Positions 23,487 through 37,300 of a stretch of DNA of 64,000 nucleotides are shown piece by piece. How positions within the stretch are numbered: position 1 is the stretch's first letter; every line of letters begins with the position of its first letter. Position numbers and translations under genes: made by a program. Source of the stretch: Callaeas wilsoni. Its lineage: Eukaryota > Chordata > Aves > Passeriformes > Callaeidae. Under the pieces are notes generated by a model that made no database searches, had not been told where the DNA came from, and saw only the letters and a program-made list of their open reading frames with translations. The DNA lies in assembly GCA_013398955.1 (NCBI GenBank), contig VWPU01011627.1, forward strand, positions 1-64,000. Reading direction: 5' to 3'.

Positions 23487-25404
23487 CGTAGATGGAGTAG
23501 ATAAAGCCCCAGCCCAGCTAAGGAGAGAACAGCAAGAAATGCTGTGGGTTTGCATCTGCCCTGCAAGGGCCTGGATAATCTCTCTTGCCCAGTTCTCCTT
23601 CCAGTGTTTGCTGTAGATATATGAAGGCTTCTGTATGATCCTGACTGAAAGACAAACAAACACCCAGATGTGAGGAGTAGAGAGTCATTGATGTATTGCT
23701 GGTATTGGCTCTTGCAGACCTAGCGGAGGCCAAGGATGGGAGACAGGATAACATGACTGCTGCTGCAGAGCGAGCCACAGGCTTGGTTCCTCACTGCTTT
23801 GCCTTAATAACAGAAGAATTTTACACCCACTTGCACAGATAGAAACATCACCCATGATTAAAAGCAGCAGTTGTTTATTTGCCACTCAAATATTTTTAGT
23901 TGTGCCTATTTTAATCAGCCTGCTCTGCTTGGAGGCTTGTGTCCACAAATGCTTGGTGTAGTAAAGGGTTACAGACGCCATCAGGAAGCAATACCAGTTT
24001 CCTAGGTGGAAACTGCTTGGAAAAGCAACCAGACAAAACCAACCAAAACTGGAATTAGGGCCTTCTTCACCGTGCATCCGGCCATGCCTGCCATTTCAAG
24101 CAGCTGTTTTTGCCTTGTCTTACAAACTGATGTTTCCAAATGTGTATTCCCCCTGTGCTCTTTGTTATGCAATCAGGATCAGTGACCCCTAATAAAGGAT
24201 AAATGTGGTGGAAAAGGTGTTGAACAGCTTGGCTGGAGGTGTATCCCTGTGACTCTCTCAGTCTGTGCACACCAGGAGAGGTTTGCTGGCACAGCTGTGC
24301 TGGCGAGCCCTCCACAGGGAATGCAGCTTTTTCTTGCAAAAGAGAGCATTTGCCACCACCTGACGCTTGTACATCAGGCAAGATATATCTGCTGTAGGGC
24401 TGTTTTTACAATTCACCTTTTGCTGGTATTTATGGCTTCATGAGATCCCATTTTGAGTCTAGTTCAGTTATGCAAAGTTGAGGTTTCTCCCTCTCCCCCC
24501 ATGGTCCCTTCCCCAGTCGCCTTTGATCCACTGCCAGGGCTTCACAGTGGCTGGCCAAGCTAACCTGGAAGCCGAGAGGATGCGTCAGCATGGCACAAAG
24601 AGGATAAAATCTGCAAGCAGGGAGCTCCTTGCTGCAGAGTGTGCTCCTGTGGCAGCCCAGTTCCAGCTGACTGTCACGGCGGCTCTGTGAGCATGAGGCC
24701 AAAAACATCCCTGGTGACAGTGCCTGACACAGCAGTGCAGGAAAAGTGCAGCAGGGAGGTCTGGTGGCTCCTGTGTGAGGAATAAATACCAGTCCCACAC
24801 AATCTGAGAAGGCCGTGGCTTAGGAAATCCTGTTTTCATTGTGCTTTGGTGATGAGGAGCTGCTGTACCTGCAGAGGGATGTAGCTGTGCTGGCTGGGGC
24901 ATTGTGCAAGACACTTGGGAGGCGCTTCCAGCCTCCCCAGCTGGCGAGGAGGGGAGGAAAACCAGCCCCATACTCCTGCCTCCTCTTTTGTGCAGCAATT
25001 GCACTATAGAGAGCAGAGGCCCCTTATCCTGCCTGTCTTCTTTGACTTACAATTGAGCCAGCTCTAATTATTAAAAAATAAACAAGCCTGTAACTGCTTA
25101 AGAGCCTTAAATCCCCTAAATGACAGGGAAATAGCCCCTGAACACCATCGAAATAGTCTCTTCTATGTCTGCCTGTCCTGGCAGCAGATACAAATCATCA
25201 TTAGTGGGTCACTCTGACACAGATCCCTTAATGTAAGTGCTACATTACATTAACAAGCGAGTCAACAATAATATTAGCAATAAATGAGAAATTAAATTCC
25301 TAGTCATTCATCCCTTTGGGTTTCCCAGTGTGTCTCTTGTGTTTTTCTTGTTTTGATCCTGAGCATTTTGAAACAAGAAGTGTCTTTATTTTGTGTCTTG
25401 TGGC

Positions 25405-25455
25405 GTGATCCCAGCCCATTAAAATGGATGACGGTACTGCTGTTGACTTCAGTTA
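25405..25455. mobile_element. Possible hairpin MITE remnant
   Basis: GTGATCCCAGCCCATTAAAA then GTACTGCTGTTGACTTCAG follows the layout of an amniote hairpin element whose arms read roughly 'gtgaaatcctggccccattgaag' with the inverse on the other side. It is heavily decayed. Confidence 0.35.
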
Positions 25456-28241
25456 GCAATTACTGTAGGAAAGAGCACATGGTGTGATTCAGAAATTAAT
25501 AATAACCATATACACTAATTTTAAGGAGGGGATATAAAATTGAACTTTCCTCCTGAACTGATTTTAATTCAAACTGTGTTTTTCCAATGGTTTTTCCAGG
25601 AAAACAGATAAAAAACCTGATTTGCGTTAAATTGGAATACTTTTACTTTTCTGAACCAAGAGTGGTAGTGAGGGAGTCACCACTGCTAAGCAACAATAAA
25701 AGATAATGTTTGTACACGCTAAGAAAACTCTAAATGAGGAAGACTCTCAAGCGGAACTGGAGTTTTTGGCTGCTGATTTTAATGGAAGATGTGGCTAGAC
25801 CCTTAAATGGCTCCACAGCCGAAATATTTAAATTGCCTCGTCTGTGTTTCCTGTTGCTAGATGTAGACTGGAGCATTGTTTTGTTTGTTTTGTTCAGATT
25901 GCAGCAGTAGCGTAGTTCCAGTATGTGATGGAAAATTGCTTATTGGACTCTCCTGATCAGAAAGCACTGATTATGGGATATTAACTGTAGTGCTTTTATG
26001 ATGAAGACTATTAAAGACTGAACCAAAAACCACAACCTCATTACTTTCAGAATTAATGCTCAGAGTAAACCTGCCTTGTTCCTGAAAGGTTAGTCTCCAG
26101 TGCATTAATTCTTTGGTTCCTTCTTGGCAAGCGTATTCACTGAATTGCGCTAGTGGTCTGAGCATTTCTAATTTCACTGCCTCTTCACCCAAAGTGGACC
26201 TGCAGAACCTTGTAGCTACAGCTGGGACAGATTGCATGTAATCAATTATGGAACATTAAGTATTGCAAAATATAACAAGGCAAGAAAGGGCCAAACTCAG
26301 TGCCGAGCTCTCCCCTGGCACGTGCCTGTAATTAAACGTGTATAAACCTTTCTGAAAGGGCAGTGGGGTGCTCAGCCCTGCAGTGAGGGACAGGGGTGCT
26401 CGTGGAGACTCACAGCACTACTGGGGTGTAGCTGGGTGCTCCCTCTCTCTGCACTGCCAGGGTTTGGCTGGAGGGAGCAAGTGGGACACAGCTCCCTTCC
26501 CATCCTCCTCCGCGCACGTCCAGGAGCTCGTGAGAATGGTTCTGCCTCTCAGTCCCCAAAGGCAGTTCTGCTTAATTATTTGTCATTCGGGATGGCTGCT
26601 TTGTTGCTGGATGCATCTGTGTTCTCACTGATTGGGAGTATCACCCTTATTTATGGCTGGACGAGTGCTGGTGTGTGCTCGGAATAAAGCGCCTGCAGTG
26701 GCTTCCTGGGCTGGCAAGCCTTGAGATCTGCCTCCCCCTTCCTGCAGTGCTTTGGGGATGGGCTGCAGGGTGCTCAGGCATGACTGAGCACCTTCTCCCA
26801 TCAAGTCAGTAAAACTGACTCATAATTAACAGAAACAGGGTATTAAACATGGGGAGCTGCTGATTGAGGCAGAATAGGAGTTCTCAAGTTTGCAAGGGAC
26901 TACTTGAAATCAAACACTAAAAATCTTAGCATGCTCCTCCATTGTAGAGTTTGGGGATTTTGTTTGGTTTGTTTTCTTTCACCCGGCTTTCTCTCAGTAT
27001 AAATTTCTTTTTCGCAACTTCCTTAGATCTACAAACAGTCTAAATAATATAAAATAAATATTTATAAACTCTAGATACGTAGAGTGTGTCTTATTTATTC
27101 TCTGCAGCTTTCTTGCAATGAGCTGTTATCCTATGTACTTGTCCACATTATAGAGACTCAATCTTAATTTTTTTAATGTTTTCCATAACCCTAGCATTTA
27201 CTTATGAGTAACATACTCGCTTTTCAACTAGTAGAATCCATCTAAAAGCCTTTGCTAAAATACTGATAACTCTGTGTCTTCCAGTTTCAGCACTGCTGTT
27301 GCAGTGAGGTCAGGATAACATTTTCCCTATGGGTCATAGCTTGCTGACCAGTGTGGAAATTTATGAATTGCTGAAATTGTGATGTCAGTTAGCAATAAAT
27401 TCAAGCAAATGCGAAATTTTCATTCTTTCAACCATAAAGAAAATTCAACTGAAATTGTTCCAGTTTATGTTATAGAAAGTCAGGCAGGACTAGTTAGAAG
27501 CAGTAAAATGGCTGAATCCATAGGAATATATCGGCTTTGTCTCTTGTCCAGTGGTTCCATCTTCATGGGTGATCCTTTGCAACAGCAGCCTCAAGCCTTC
27601 CATTATGGGCATGTCATGCAATTTATCACTCAGGTTTGTAGCTTTTTGTTTCAGCACAGTTGCTGATCCACTCCGGTCTTGCTTAAATTTACTGACTGTT
27701 TCTTACAGCTGTTCCAAGTTTTCCATGAGTCATGAAATATTACACATAGGTCAGCTACTGTGAGAATTTAGTTGATGTTTGTTAGTGCTTGCCCTAAAAG
27801 CTCAGGGAGTTTGGCCATATCCTTCATGCTGTGTCTGGGGGGTCAGAGCCAGTTCAGCCACGAACCCCGTGGTTCTTGGGTTTGCCTCCCGTCCTCTACG
27901 AGGGAAGCATGGCTCAGGTCGAAAGCACCGAACCACACTTGGGCACGCACGTGGGAGCTATAGCATGGGAAATGAGCATCAGATTGCGTGCAAGTGGTTT
28001 TGAATATATGCAGAGAATTTCTGAGCAGTTACTCATACTGGGGAGGGCACTTTGAGTCAAACTTGTTTTGTCCCCTCAACTCCCGTTTGGCTGTTTGTTG
28101 AAGCCCTGAACAGCAGTGTTACTCAGCATGTGGTCTGCGCATGTCTGGCCGTCCATAAAACTTCAAAAGATATTGTGAGAGAACTACACATTTCAAAACC
28201 TGAAACAGTCCAGTCCATGCTAATGTTCCCATACTTGCAAG

Positions 28242-28275
28242 TAAACAAACAAACAAACAAAAAACAAAAAAAAAA
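28242..28275. repeat. (CAAA)n microsatellite into A-run
   Basis: About five AAAC units grade into AAAAACAAAA and an A-run. Likely length-polymorphic. Confidence 0.85.
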
Positions 28276-31200
28276 GTGAAGAAATAAAAGTGGCAAGTGA
28301 TTATTTGATTTTTCGCCTTAAATTTAATTAGGTGATAGAAATGAGAATCTTTGTGGCAGCAGTGTGGAATTTTTTTTTGAGAAGCCTGGCTTTTCCTTGG
28401 TGCTGCAGGACTGAGGGCTGGCTGTGTGTGGAAGCCAGGGCAGCCCTGCATACTCTGCGCACTTCAGTTCTTTCACTCAAAAAGGAGAGCAGCAGACCTG
28501 GATAAGATTCAAAGAGTGTAACAAGGAGGATCAAAGAATTTTCCTGTGAACAGCTTCAGCACAAGCAGTGACTCAGTGGACTGCACCTCTTCGGTCCAGG
28601 AGTGGTGACTCACGAGAGACAGGGCTGAAATCTGCAGAACTGAGTTGCACAGAGAAGGTGAATGAGGAGCAGCTGCTCACTGCTTCTTCTGCAGCAAGTT
28701 TAAGGTTTAGGTGAGCGGCTCCAAACAAACAAAAGGCACTAGCTCTGGGGACAAGCTCTAGTGCAGCTGTGAATCCCTTTAGAAGATACAGTGGAAGCTG
28801 TATGTTTATGTAGGGTCAGAAAGCAAAAATTCCCTGTTATATCCAGAGGCACTGCTTCCCTGCATTTACCCTCCTTTGCCAAGGGGTGAGATGCTGCCCT
28901 CACTGGGCTTTGGTCAGGCCTGGCGCCCCATCTCACGTGTCTGGGACCATTTTGCTCTTCAGTGCTCTTGTACAACAGGAGTCTCCTTGCTGTTCTCTTC
29001 CTGATCATCCACCTGTTTGTCTTCCTTCAGGATCCTCTCCTTTCTCGGTTCTTTTCTCCCAGCCCATACATCTTCTATTTGTTAGAGATGAGAGAGGGTG
29101 GTGGGGGGCACGTTCCCTGTCCTTGGAGGCTGTGGAGTGTTTTAGAGGAAATTCAGTTTTTTCACAGGGAAGCAGCACACTGTATAGATGTCAATAGGGC
29201 TCTGGCAGTGTTTGAATTGCTTTGATTTGCTTGCCCCTACATGTGCCAAAATTTATTTGAAATGAGGGAAATACTGGTTACTTTATGTGGCACAGCTGTT
29301 GGGTTGCTCTTACCTCTGCTGTGCCTTTCACCAGCCCATTACATCTACCAGTAGTCTCTGATTTTCTGTGCTAAGCAAGCTCTTTGAGAAATGGTGTTTT
29401 TAAACAGCCAGTAGTACCATGGAACTGACACTTCAAAGTAACTGCAAATAATAAATAACATTATTGTTGCATATAGGTAAAACGTTATAAAATAAGGGCC
29501 TCGTTACCCGGGTAAAATCATGGCTCAGGCCTGCTACTTGGGCTCAGTAGAAGAGGCCTATGGGAAAGTGACTCAGCTGAACTGGAGGAAGAAAAACAAG
29601 TTATATAACCATTATGTGCTCACATCGTGGTTTATGGTGGTTGGTTGAATTACATTTGTTGTCCTTAAATGGAATGTACCCGATAGCGGGCTAACTGCTT
29701 AAAAAGGCCTGGTTTTTGCAATAAAGGCCTCTCTCTTGCACCTGCCTGGGGACTCTGCATTGCACAGCTTCGTAACATATTACAGCTATGTAATTATAAC
29801 ATGACACTTAATTCCTTATAAGAGTGCCTTTGGGTCAACCTGAGAATGTGCCGTGGCTGTGATTCGAGCAGTTCATTTTGCAGCTGCTGTGTCATCAGGA
29901 GCTTTCGTGATTATGTTTACAGCAAAAGGAAACACAACCATAGAACAAACTGGTGATTATTGCATATACTAATTTATGCCTTCTATTTACAGCAGATTGA
30001 CTGCAGTATTGATCTGAGCCTTTCCAAACCAGTCACTTTGGGCGCAGTTTTGCCTTTTTTGCTCGGAATGCCCTCAAGACCATTCATGTGAATGATAGTA
30101 TGTGCAACCAAAGCAGAGCCACCTCAGGCCTCTGAAGAGGGGTGCTCTATATCCCACGCTCTGATGGCTCCTTAGGTAGCTGAAGCACTGAAAATATCAC
30201 TGTCTTGCAGTACTCTAAGCTCTGTTTTTCATTATACTGATCACTGCACGTCACAGGGAGGAGATGGTGCTCATCTGAAAGAACTCACCACTGCAGGGAA
30301 GAGAATGGGTTTGTATTACAGAAAAAACCAGGGAAGCCAGAAGAGTCTGATGATCCAGTGTCACAGCGCGTGAAGCCAGCAGAGATCCCACGGAGCTGGG
30401 CTGGCAGCACAGCCTCAGCTCAGCACCACGAGGAGAACGGGGCAAAGTCAGGGTGCTGGAGCGAGTCCCTGAGGAAAGACTAGACTTCAGTCTCTGCTGC
30501 AGGTCTGTTAGAGTAAGTGCAGCAATTGTGGCTGGAGCAGGGCCTTTCAGGGGCTATTTTGGGATTGAACCTATGTTTCTCTATGTAGAAGTTCAGGTTC
30601 ATCCCCATAAATTCATAAAGAGGCTTTTGAGGACTGGCCTGTTGCATTTGTAGGGCAAGAAAGGATAATGGGACCTGTCAAAAAAGGCATTGTTGCCTCC
30701 TCAAAATGGTGGTTGCTGCTCAGCAGAGGCTCAGCAAGATAAAAGCAGCCTTAGCAAATCAAAGATCTGCAGGGAACATGTCTGCAAACACAGTCATAAA
30801 ATTTGCTGTAATGGTTCTTGGAAAACCTGCTTGTCTGTTTTCTCTTACTTTTCACCCGACATTGGCTCTCACAGCAGCTGAGAGGTGGCAAAATTTCATC
30901 TGTCTTGAAAATTAGAATGTGCTTTGCTGTGACTTGCAATTGATCCGATTAGCTAAGTACGTTTGGGGTTTATAATTAAATTTGAAAAGCCGTGTTGTTC
31001 AGCGAATGGTATTGCACCTATAATTATGGGTTATGGAAGTCACCTCTTCCGTATAAGCATAAAATCCGCATAAGTCCAAAAGTGGTTGGACTCACATTTC
31101 TATGAATAAGCCAGGCAGATGATTTCATTGCCTTAGACAGAATTAGAATAGGTTTCATTGATGTACTCCTATCTAACGTAAGAATATAATATTTATTATG

Positions 31201-32327
31201 CTAAGCCTAAATCAGTCAGCCTATATACAACTGTCTTCCAGTACATCATAAACACGATACAGCAATTCAACACGTTCATCAGAATCGCTTGCAACTCATT
31301 CGTTTAACTCTGGCATTGTGTTGTGAATAAAATAAGAATTAACCAGCATTTGTATACGGAGTGCCTTTGTTCCGTGTATCTGCATGAACTGAGGTGTACA
31401 AGGTTCAGAATCAGTTACGGAGGAGCATGAACAACTTCTCAACTGATTTCAGAGCTACAGCATTTTGGATGCAATAGGTTCCACTTTGACCTTGCATGCT
31501 AGATTTTAATTGTAAATAATCAGATACATTTCTATGACTATTCTAATTAATGTTAGACATAAAATTGCTCACAAGATGGTTGTGTTTAGTTTTTTTATTG
31601 TTATGTAGCTACAATGGCTTTCCTGGTTCTGCTGTCTTTTCTGAGTGATGATCAGGACTACTGAGGTGCTTTATTTTAGCTAACAGCAGCACCACATCCA
31701 AGCTAAACATCAAGAGATCATGGTCAAATGCCAGTCTCTGCTTTACAGCACTATGGGAGGGAAATTCTACTTGAAGAAGAGTGTAGAGAGCTGGGATTGT
31801 GCTTTTCAAAGCAAGTAATTTTGGAAACAAAATACTTCAATCTTTTTACTTGAGTGTGTATCTTTACTTGTCAGAAATTTACTGGTAAGACAATGAAAAC
31901 AACAGTAATAATAATAGTAAATATGAGAGATAATATACTATGTGTAGCAGCAAGCTTGAGAATCTTGCCTTTATTTTCTTTACAGATGTTCTTTTGGGTG
32001 TGAATGTGGAGACCTGTTTGCTGGTTGCTGTTATGAGGGGAACCTTTTGTTATTGTAGGGCGTGGGGCTTGAGCAAGGAGGCAAGGGAAGGAAAAACACA
32101 GGCCCACTATTTTGTGACCACACTGTCACTAAGACCTTTGAATTCAGTGAACTGAAACGGTGTGAAATCATATGTGACATGTAAATATTTTCCTCAAACC
32201 CTGCCTTTATTCCGGAATTTGTCTGATTTTAACTGTATGCAAGAAATTTAGTGAATTAGATCATGACATTGCTGGCGACTTGATGAGAAGTCACTCATTT
32301 CTGGGGCAGGGATAATGGAGAGCCAGA

Positions 32328-32367
32328 GGTGAAATCCTGTCATGAAGTCCATGGGGACTCCTGGCCA
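32328..32367. mobile_element. Possible hairpin MITE remnant
   Basis: GGTGAAATCCTGTCATGAAG followed by TCCATGGGGACTCCTGGCC resembles an end of the same 'ggtgaaatcctggccccattgaagtcaatgg' family as the fragment at 25405. Only one arm is visible. Confidence 0.4.
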
Positions 32368-33523
32368 GATGCTGCTTCTTGTTGGGTGACATTCATGGCC
32401 TACTGGTTTGTTATTGTCTTTATGATTTGCTCAGTTTATCCAGCCAAGACCTGAAAATTAAATTCTAGCTTGACCAAAACCATGGCTCCTGTTTATCTGC
32501 TAGAGAACTACTGGTTCCCTACTAAATTGTATTCATGGGGATTGTAAATTATGTGTCCAAAGTCTGTGAAATCTGATAATACTGTGAGATCTGATAAATA
32601 CTGATAGATAAATACAGACAGACTGCAGTTTTACATCAATATGACGTTGTTAGTGTGTTTGGTGAAATTGCTCCATATTTAAACCAGAAGAACTTGTATG
32701 AGAAGCTCAATGACTGTGTGTAAAGTGGCTAGGAATTATTTCCTGCTGTATGTCCTTTCCTTAGCTTTTCAGAATTTTCCATATGGTTTTTCCTACCCAA
32801 AATAAACAGATACTCTAAATATGTTTTTGTATTATTACTTCTGGAGGAAAAAATAACATTTCGAAGATATCACCAGCCTGGTGTTTTTAGGCATATTTAA
32901 TATATAACTTTATATAGTTTATTCTTAATTAACAGTGAGTTCTGTTGTGTTTGAGATCCAAGAGCAGTGTTTGAATTCCGTGTTTGCAGAATGGACTCTG
33001 ACATAAAATTTCTCCCTTTTATCATTAGTGGGATTGATTGATGTCTTTGCTTAGCAGAACGATCACCACATGGATACAGAGACAGCACGTTTCTTGCTCT
33101 GCTTGAAGTGCATGTCATGCCATTTTGCTCCTAAGCACATGGTTCAAAAGAGATGAAATGGGAGAGCCCCCGTCACCTTGGGCTGAGCACAGCAGAGGTG
33201 TTCTCATCGTGTTCCTCTGGCACATGACTCGCCAGGAGCTTTCATACAGATCCAGTGACAGTTTCCCTCCAGCCTGGGGGCTTTTACTGGGTCAGAACCA
33301 GAAAGGCTCTGAGATAAATCACACTGTAAAAGCAAATGAATGGAGGCACTGAGTGGTGTATCAGTTTCAGTCTGCAAAGATTGACTTTGTTTACTCTGGT
33401 TCTGTGGAAACCACAACTCAGGGGCTGTTACAGAGGAAGTTAATGAAGATAATTTCTAGATGGGAAAAAAAAAAAGCCACTTTGTAAAGAGGAAAATCTG
33501 CTTCAGTGTGCAGGGAGAGGAGA

Positions 33524-33785
33524 CGTTCGGGCAGGTGTGCGAGCTGGTGGCAGAGGACGGACCAGCCACGCTTCCGCAATGTCTCAGCAGCTCCACGGAT
33601 GGCAGAGAAAACTGTTACGAATACTTAAAGCTAGTTCGCTGTCCCGCCGCCAATATAGCCTACAGCTGGCCATGCAGGCACTGGAATTATGCATCGTGGG
33701 TCCCGTGGCGGCTGGCGGGGACAATCGCGGCGCTTGTTCTGCGCCCGGCGCTGTCAGACAGCAGAGTCAGCTGAGCTGCGCGTCC
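33524..33785. promoter_or_regulatory. Intronic CpG-dense patch
   Basis: About 23 CpGs in 260 bases by hand count, the densest at 33640-33775 (CCGCCGCC, GGCGGCTGGCGGGG, CGCGGCGC, GCGCCCGGCGC), set in AT-rich intron. It contains a CCAAT box (CGCCAATATAG near 33647). CpG density this high in an intron is usually either an orphan CpG island with promoter or enhancer activity or a young GC-rich repeat. I recognise no repeat. A 144-codon minus-strand frame (33754-34188) starts nearby but I do not recognise its product. Confidence 0.45.
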
Positions 33786-34280
33786 CTCTGGCCTTTATGC
33801 ACTTCAGTTCATACTTGCACACACAGAAGACGATGGAATCAATTAGCTCCTTGTCTTGCAAACAGGGCCCAGCTTTGCAGAAGAGCTGCAAGGGTGTGTC
33901 TGAGAGCCAGACAAGCTGGAGATTTCTCTTGGGCAGCTCGTGGGCTGGTTTCAAGTTACTCCATATTTCATTGTCTCCTATTTGCTGAACCTTGGTTTCA
34001 AATGATTGCGCTGCTTCGCCGTGCTTCTTAAAGGCACAGGTTCTTCCAGCTCCCCAGGCCAGCACAAGGAAGTACACATTCTCCGTAGCCTCCATAAAGC
34101 CTGGGAATGGTTTCGCCCCAGGCTGCGTACAGGGAGCCAAACCCGTGTTGTTACTGACACACAGTGCATAGGTAGAGGGACTGGGCAAGGAAAAAATCTA
34201 TTGGCTGTCTGTCTTGAATGAAAGCGTTTATCTTCCCTGTGTTATTTTTCACAGAATAACTGTATCATTACTCTAATGAG

Positions 34281-34284
34281 TTCT

Positions 34285-34316
<32 letters not shown>

Positions 34317-34322
34317 TTTTTT
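34281..34322. repeat. Long poly(T) tract
   Basis: About 40 bases, nearly all T, with one C interruption. It could be the reverse complement of a poly(A) tail from a minus-strand insertion, but no flanking element was identified. Confidence 0.9.
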
Positions 34323-37300
34323 GGTAGTTGATGTGGGCCAATTCAGTAGAAAGCAGCACGCTATTTTGCGTTCCCTGTTTTGTGGTCTGACACTGATGGT
34401 GTGCCTGCCTGCTCGGGACCTGCTGTCCTGTGGTGTGGAGCATATCCCCCATGTTGTGCTAAATGCTTTTCAAGAGAAAGGTCTTCTTGACAAATGTATT
34501 GCACAAATCAGACAAAGCTGCAGTGAGTTAGACACTGACAATAGATTATCTGGGCCAACCTTGAAATAGGGAAATCCATTTTGATTTTATTTTATTTTTT
34601 TCATTATTTCATTTGACTTGGCACCATTCTTTTCCTGTGAAAAGGCTGAGAAAGGAGAAATATCTCCTACTTCATCTGCAGCATCTAATTTAAGATTTAA
34701 GAGGTTTGCAGTTTCTTGAAGTTCAAGTGCTCTTTATTTTGGCTTGTATCAGTGAAGGCTGCTACTGTTATTTGAAAACAGCAGCTAGAGAGTTGCTGGT
34801 AATAACTTTCTGTCACAGTGAATTCAGAGGCTGACCATGTGCTGGGCAAGGGATCATTTCCCTGTTCCGTGTTTAGAGTGCTTTGAGGTTCTTTGGATGA
34901 AAATGCTTCAGTCAGACGACCATTTTTCGAATGTTGTAAATATTGCTATCCTCACAATTCAAGAACAAAGAATATTAAAAAGAAGGTCTCTATGCCAGGC
35001 AGTTGTGAAAGAGGAGCTTCACCTACCTCTTTGCTTGTCTGTGCCCATGAGCTGAAGTCCATACACTGAAGACAATTCAAAGAATTCCTATAGCAGCCCA
35101 ACATACAGAGAAATGTATTCATGTTTGGAGCATAGGTGCCTTCTTCAGGCATATTTCAAAACTGTTTTGTTATGTTTCCTCTTTTTAATTAACCATCAGG
35201 GCTTTCTTTTATTTATCTTTTCCTGATAAATATTGCTGTAGTTTTGTAGCATGAAAAATGGTTCATGTTTTTGATCTGTTTGAAATAATGGACTTAAAGT
35301 GTTGGGTGAGCACCACGCAAATAGCTTTCCCTAAGATCATGTGTTTTTTCCCCAGGTACAATAGCATTCCTTGCCAGTTTTCTGCTTCCAAATCCCAGAG
35401 ATTTTACTCTGCCTTGTCTAAGGTGTCCTTTTAAGGGTATGCCTCCCTCACTCAAAATAAGGTGTATTTCCCAAACCCAGATTGTCAGGGTGGCTGGAGG
35501 CATCCTTTTGTAAACCAATACTAAGATGTAACAGGTCCTTTTTACACCTTTGTGTTAGAAGTAAAGAATATGATGCCAATGCTTTAGGTCCTGCTACACG
35601 CATCCTTAAACCCAGCAGTGACAAATGAAATCAATTTGTGTAAGGTGGCTTTTTCCTTTTTGTTTAATTGGTAAAGGATCACTTGATGATCCAAATGTTC
35701 TCCTACATGAAACAGAATAAATGTGAAGTTGTACCAAGGATGTCAAGCTGCATTCCTGGTGAGACTTTTCTAAAGCAATCAAGGTTTCTTCTGCTTCTTG
35801 CACTAATCATTAATAACTATGCTGTTGTCACAGCTCAAAAACTTTCCTATTGACACTTCAATCATTTTTAAAGATCCTGAATGTTCGGCATGTATTAAAG
35901 TAACCTTTTGCACTCTATTAAAATTTAAGAATTGCTAGATTTTTAGTGAATGCCCAAGCAACTGGATCATGAAAGCATTACCTTGTGCCAAGGGCATGAT
36001 GCAGAGCACTGATTCCTTTTTAACAAATAATAAGAAGTTTGACTTTTCATTTACACATTCTGCCAATTGCTAACAAGTTTCCATCTTGTTCAAACACTGA
36101 ATTGATCCTAAGAAATTGAAAATATTGATTTAACCCTCTGCCTGATTTGTGCTGTGGGCACCTGCTAGTACAGTCTTAGCACATTACAATTGCTTGGCCG
36201 TAATTCCTCAGGGGACCACTAATAACTACCACATTTGTCTTTTCATCTTCTGAAATTATGCTAGCAGTTGTCCAAGTCAATTGTGATTCATTTGATACTG
36301 CTCTCCTTCAAGACATATTGCAACCAAATAGACTTGCTCACCAGTAATATATCTGATGACATAGTTAGTTCTAGTTAATTGACAGAATGATTCAGGCTTT
36401 TATGGATGGCATTAATTGGTCCCTGGTGTCCATGCAATAATTGACCAGACAGTGTAGGCTACATTAGCCTCTCATCCAGTCAGAACAGTGGTAAGATGAG
36501 GTAAATGTGGTACAAATGATAAAATGGCTATATTTTAAATCAAACATTTATAAACTATAGAAGTGGGAGATTGTGGCATCAGGAGGCTCTGAATAATGGG
36601 AACACATAAATGTCCACATTCGAGGGTTGTGTTTGCTTTTTTTCCCTCCCCACCCAATTAACACATGTGGTAAGTCACATTTAGATGCCTTAATGGACTC
36701 TGCTTGAATCGCGGTTTAATGTGTAAAGCTAAGTAGATGGAAGGGCAGCTCGTGGTATTTCAGCTTCTCTATGTTCATATGGTACAATTTCAAGCCTGGT
36801 GTTAAGTGTTAGAAGGAAGTTAAAGGTAGGGCAGCCCCTCGCATTTACAGAAAGTTCTTATTTTATTTTTTCCTCCCAGAAAAGGAGGCAACTTGTGGAA
36901 TAACTTTTACGTATTCCAGGTGTGCAGGAAATGCAAAGCCTGTGCTCAAATAAAAAGTGTAATTTAGAAAAAGTGAGATAAACAAGAAAAGGGACGTCAA
37001 AACAATACTAGCTGGCCACAGCTTCTCTTGAAAAATAATCATTCAGTGATTTATCACCTGCTTCTCTTACTCTCTGTTTTGTGTAAGAAAACCAAAAAGA
37101 TAAGCAAGGAGGTTCTGCTGGGTGTGGCTCAGGTTTAGAGGAATGTAACTGAAAAGAGACACAGAATCGTGGAATATTTTGAGTTGAAAGGGACCTGTAA
37201 GGATCACGGAGCCAAACTCCCTGCTCATCACAGGACTACCCAAAACTAAACCACAGGAGCTGAAGCAAAGCACAGTACTGGTATCGTAGGAGGTTCAGTT

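Larger units (their letters stand above)
22890..33523. other. Intronic sequence, mostly unique
   Basis: No exon or RNA gene could be supported. The part around 25040-25320 is AT-rich, low in repeats and rich in ATTA cores, so it is a candidate conserved element. Small repeats within the block (23082, 23430, 25405, 28242, 32328) are listed separately. The segment 28450-28720 has a faint CR1-like flavour that I could not confirm. Confidence 0.5.

Noticed and set aside
28450..28720. Possible internal CR1 fragment
   Set aside because: Some phrases feel CR1-like but the diagnostic 3' motifs and order are missing.
33754..34188. 144-codon minus-strand open frame next to a CpG patch
   Set aside because: Its translation is not low-complexity and drew a second look, but I recognise no family, and overlapping plus-strand frames of similar length exist. 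Not called as a gene; a database search would settle it.
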